The position numbers and the translations under genes are program-made. A DNA stretch of 12,620 nt from assembly GCA_030040725.1 (NCBI GenBank), contig JASHTD010000040.1:1-12620 (forward strand). The letters are read 5' to 3'. Source of the stretch: Candidatus Sulfotelmatobacter sp. (GTDB lineage: Bacteria; Acidobacteriota; Terriglobia; Terriglobales; Acidobacteriaceae). The notes beneath the pieces are model-generated. The model was not told where the DNA came from and did not search any database. It was given only the letters and a program-made list of their open reading frames with translations. This document shows positions 11,910 to 12,620 of this stretch, one piece after another. Each line of letters starts with the position of its first letter. Position 1 is the first letter of the stretch.

Positions 11910-12620
11910 TCAGTACATATCTCCCATCCCGCCGCCGTGTCCGCCGCCGGGCATCGGAGCTTCTTTCTTCTCCGGAATCTCCCCGACCAGCGCTTCGGTG
12001 GTGAGCATCAGAGCTGCGATCGAGCCGGCATTGGTGAGCGCCGTTCGCACTACCTTCGTCGGATCGAGCACCCCCGCCTTGACCAGATCTTCGTACTCGT
12101 TGGTCAGGGCGTTGTACCCGTAGTTCACGTCTTTGTTGTCGAGCACTTTGCCCAGCACGACCGCGCCTTCTTCACCGGCATTCTCGGTGATCATGCGCAG
12201 CGGTTCGGTCACAGCGCGCTTCACAATGTTGATGCCGATCTGCTCATCGCCTTCGGCTTTCAGCTTCTCGAGCGCAGCCGCGCAGCGAGCCAGCGCCACT
12301 CCGCCGCCGGGGACAATGCCTTCTTCCACGGCTGCGCGCGTCGCATGCATCGCATCTTCCACGCGGGCTTTCTTTTCTTTCATTTCGGTTTCGGTCGCCG
12401 CGCCGACTTTAATGACGGCCACGCCACCGACCAGCTTCGCCAACCGCTCCTGCAGCTTCTCGCGGTCATAGTCGCTGGTGGTCTTGTCGATCTGGCTGCG
12501 AATTTCTTTCACGCGGCCTTCGATCTCCGCATGCTTACCGCGGCCTTCGACAATGGTCGTGTTGTCTTTGTCGATGGTGATCTTCTTGGCCTGGCCAAGA
12601 TCCGAGACCTGCACGTTCTC
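11910..12620 (-). CDS. groL: Chaperonin GroEL, C-terminal 236 residues (5' end outside window)
   Basis: The 60-kDa chaperonin, which forms double rings and folds proteins with ATP and GroES in the cytoplasm. The visible part begins ENVQVSDLGQAKK in the apical domain (family length ~545, so roughly the last 43%). It contains the intermediate-domain phrase KKARVEDAMHATRAAVEEG, whose Asp is the ATP-hydrolysis residue (D398 in E. coli), then GGGVALARCAAALEKL, TEPLRMITENAGEEG and NYGYNALTNEYEDLV, and ends in the Gly/Met-rich tail GGGHGGGMGDMY. It has a TGA stop. Downstream on the same strand lie a terminator and the two allo-tRNA units. The reading frame is intact throughout. Confidence 0.98.
   Translation of the reverse strand, partial: ENVQVSDLGQAKKITIDKDNTTIVEGRGKHAEIEGRVKEIRSQIDKTTSDYDREKLQERLAKLVGGVAVIKVGAATETEMKEKKARVEDAMHATRAAVEEGIVPGGGVALARCAAALEKLKAEGDEQIGINIVKRAVTEPLRMITENAGEEGAVVLGKVLDNKDVNYGYNALTNEYEDLVKAGVLDPTKVVRTALTNAGSIAALMLTTEALVGEIPEKKEAPMPGGGHGGGMGDMY

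Overview
The window looks like a chromosomal segment from an Acidobacteriota bacterium (Terriglobia / Koribacter-like). This is inferred from gene content, from the mosaic of GC-rich intergenic palindromes, and from a type of non-canonical tRNA that I recall being reported from Acidobacteria. No database search was possible.

Layout. Positions 1-290 hold the C-terminal end of an unrecognised gene. Positions 533-3731 hold four plus-strand genes: a stand-alone chemoreceptor zinc-binding (CZB) protein, a Tat-exported metallophosphoesterase with a TTG start, a TonB-C-terminal-domain-like exported protein, and a zinc-ribbon/SnoaL-like fusion with pentapeptide repeats and a His-rich stretch. Positions 3740-7996 form a surface-polysaccharide segment: a HAD hydrolase (minus), a UDP-sugar epimerase (plus), and a minus-strand pair of GT2 glycosyltransferase followed by a polyprenyl glycosylphosphotransferase. 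Positions 8417-10588 carry a secreted DinB-like protein, a stand-alone nucleotidyltransferase and a secreted SnoaL/DUF4440-like protein, separated by palindromic repeats. The right end holds the 3' part of groEL (groL), reading leftward.

The most interesting part is 10960-12060. Downstream of groEL, on the same strand, there are two copies of a unit. Each unit contains, in transcription order, a groEL 3' end (one real, one a 148-bp remnant), a terminator, an 88-nt tRNA-like gene, and a small promoter-to-hairpin unit. The tRNA-like genes fold as cloverleaves with an 8-bp acceptor stem and a 4-bp T stem (an '8/4' allo-tRNA), a long variable arm, anticodon GCC, a U at the discriminator position and no encoded CCA. 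The small unit has a sigma70-like promoter, and its predicted RNA begins with a 16-17 nt stretch complementary to the anticodon arm of the tRNA in its own unit. At three positions where the two tRNAs differ, the two antisense stretches differ in matching fashion. The 5' leader of each tRNA carries a related motif. This suggests an allo-tRNA paired with a dedicated anti-anticodon RNA, which I do not know to have been described. The groEL remnant differs from the real gene only at synonymous positions and the stop codon, so the duplicated unit probably came from a second functional groEL locus.
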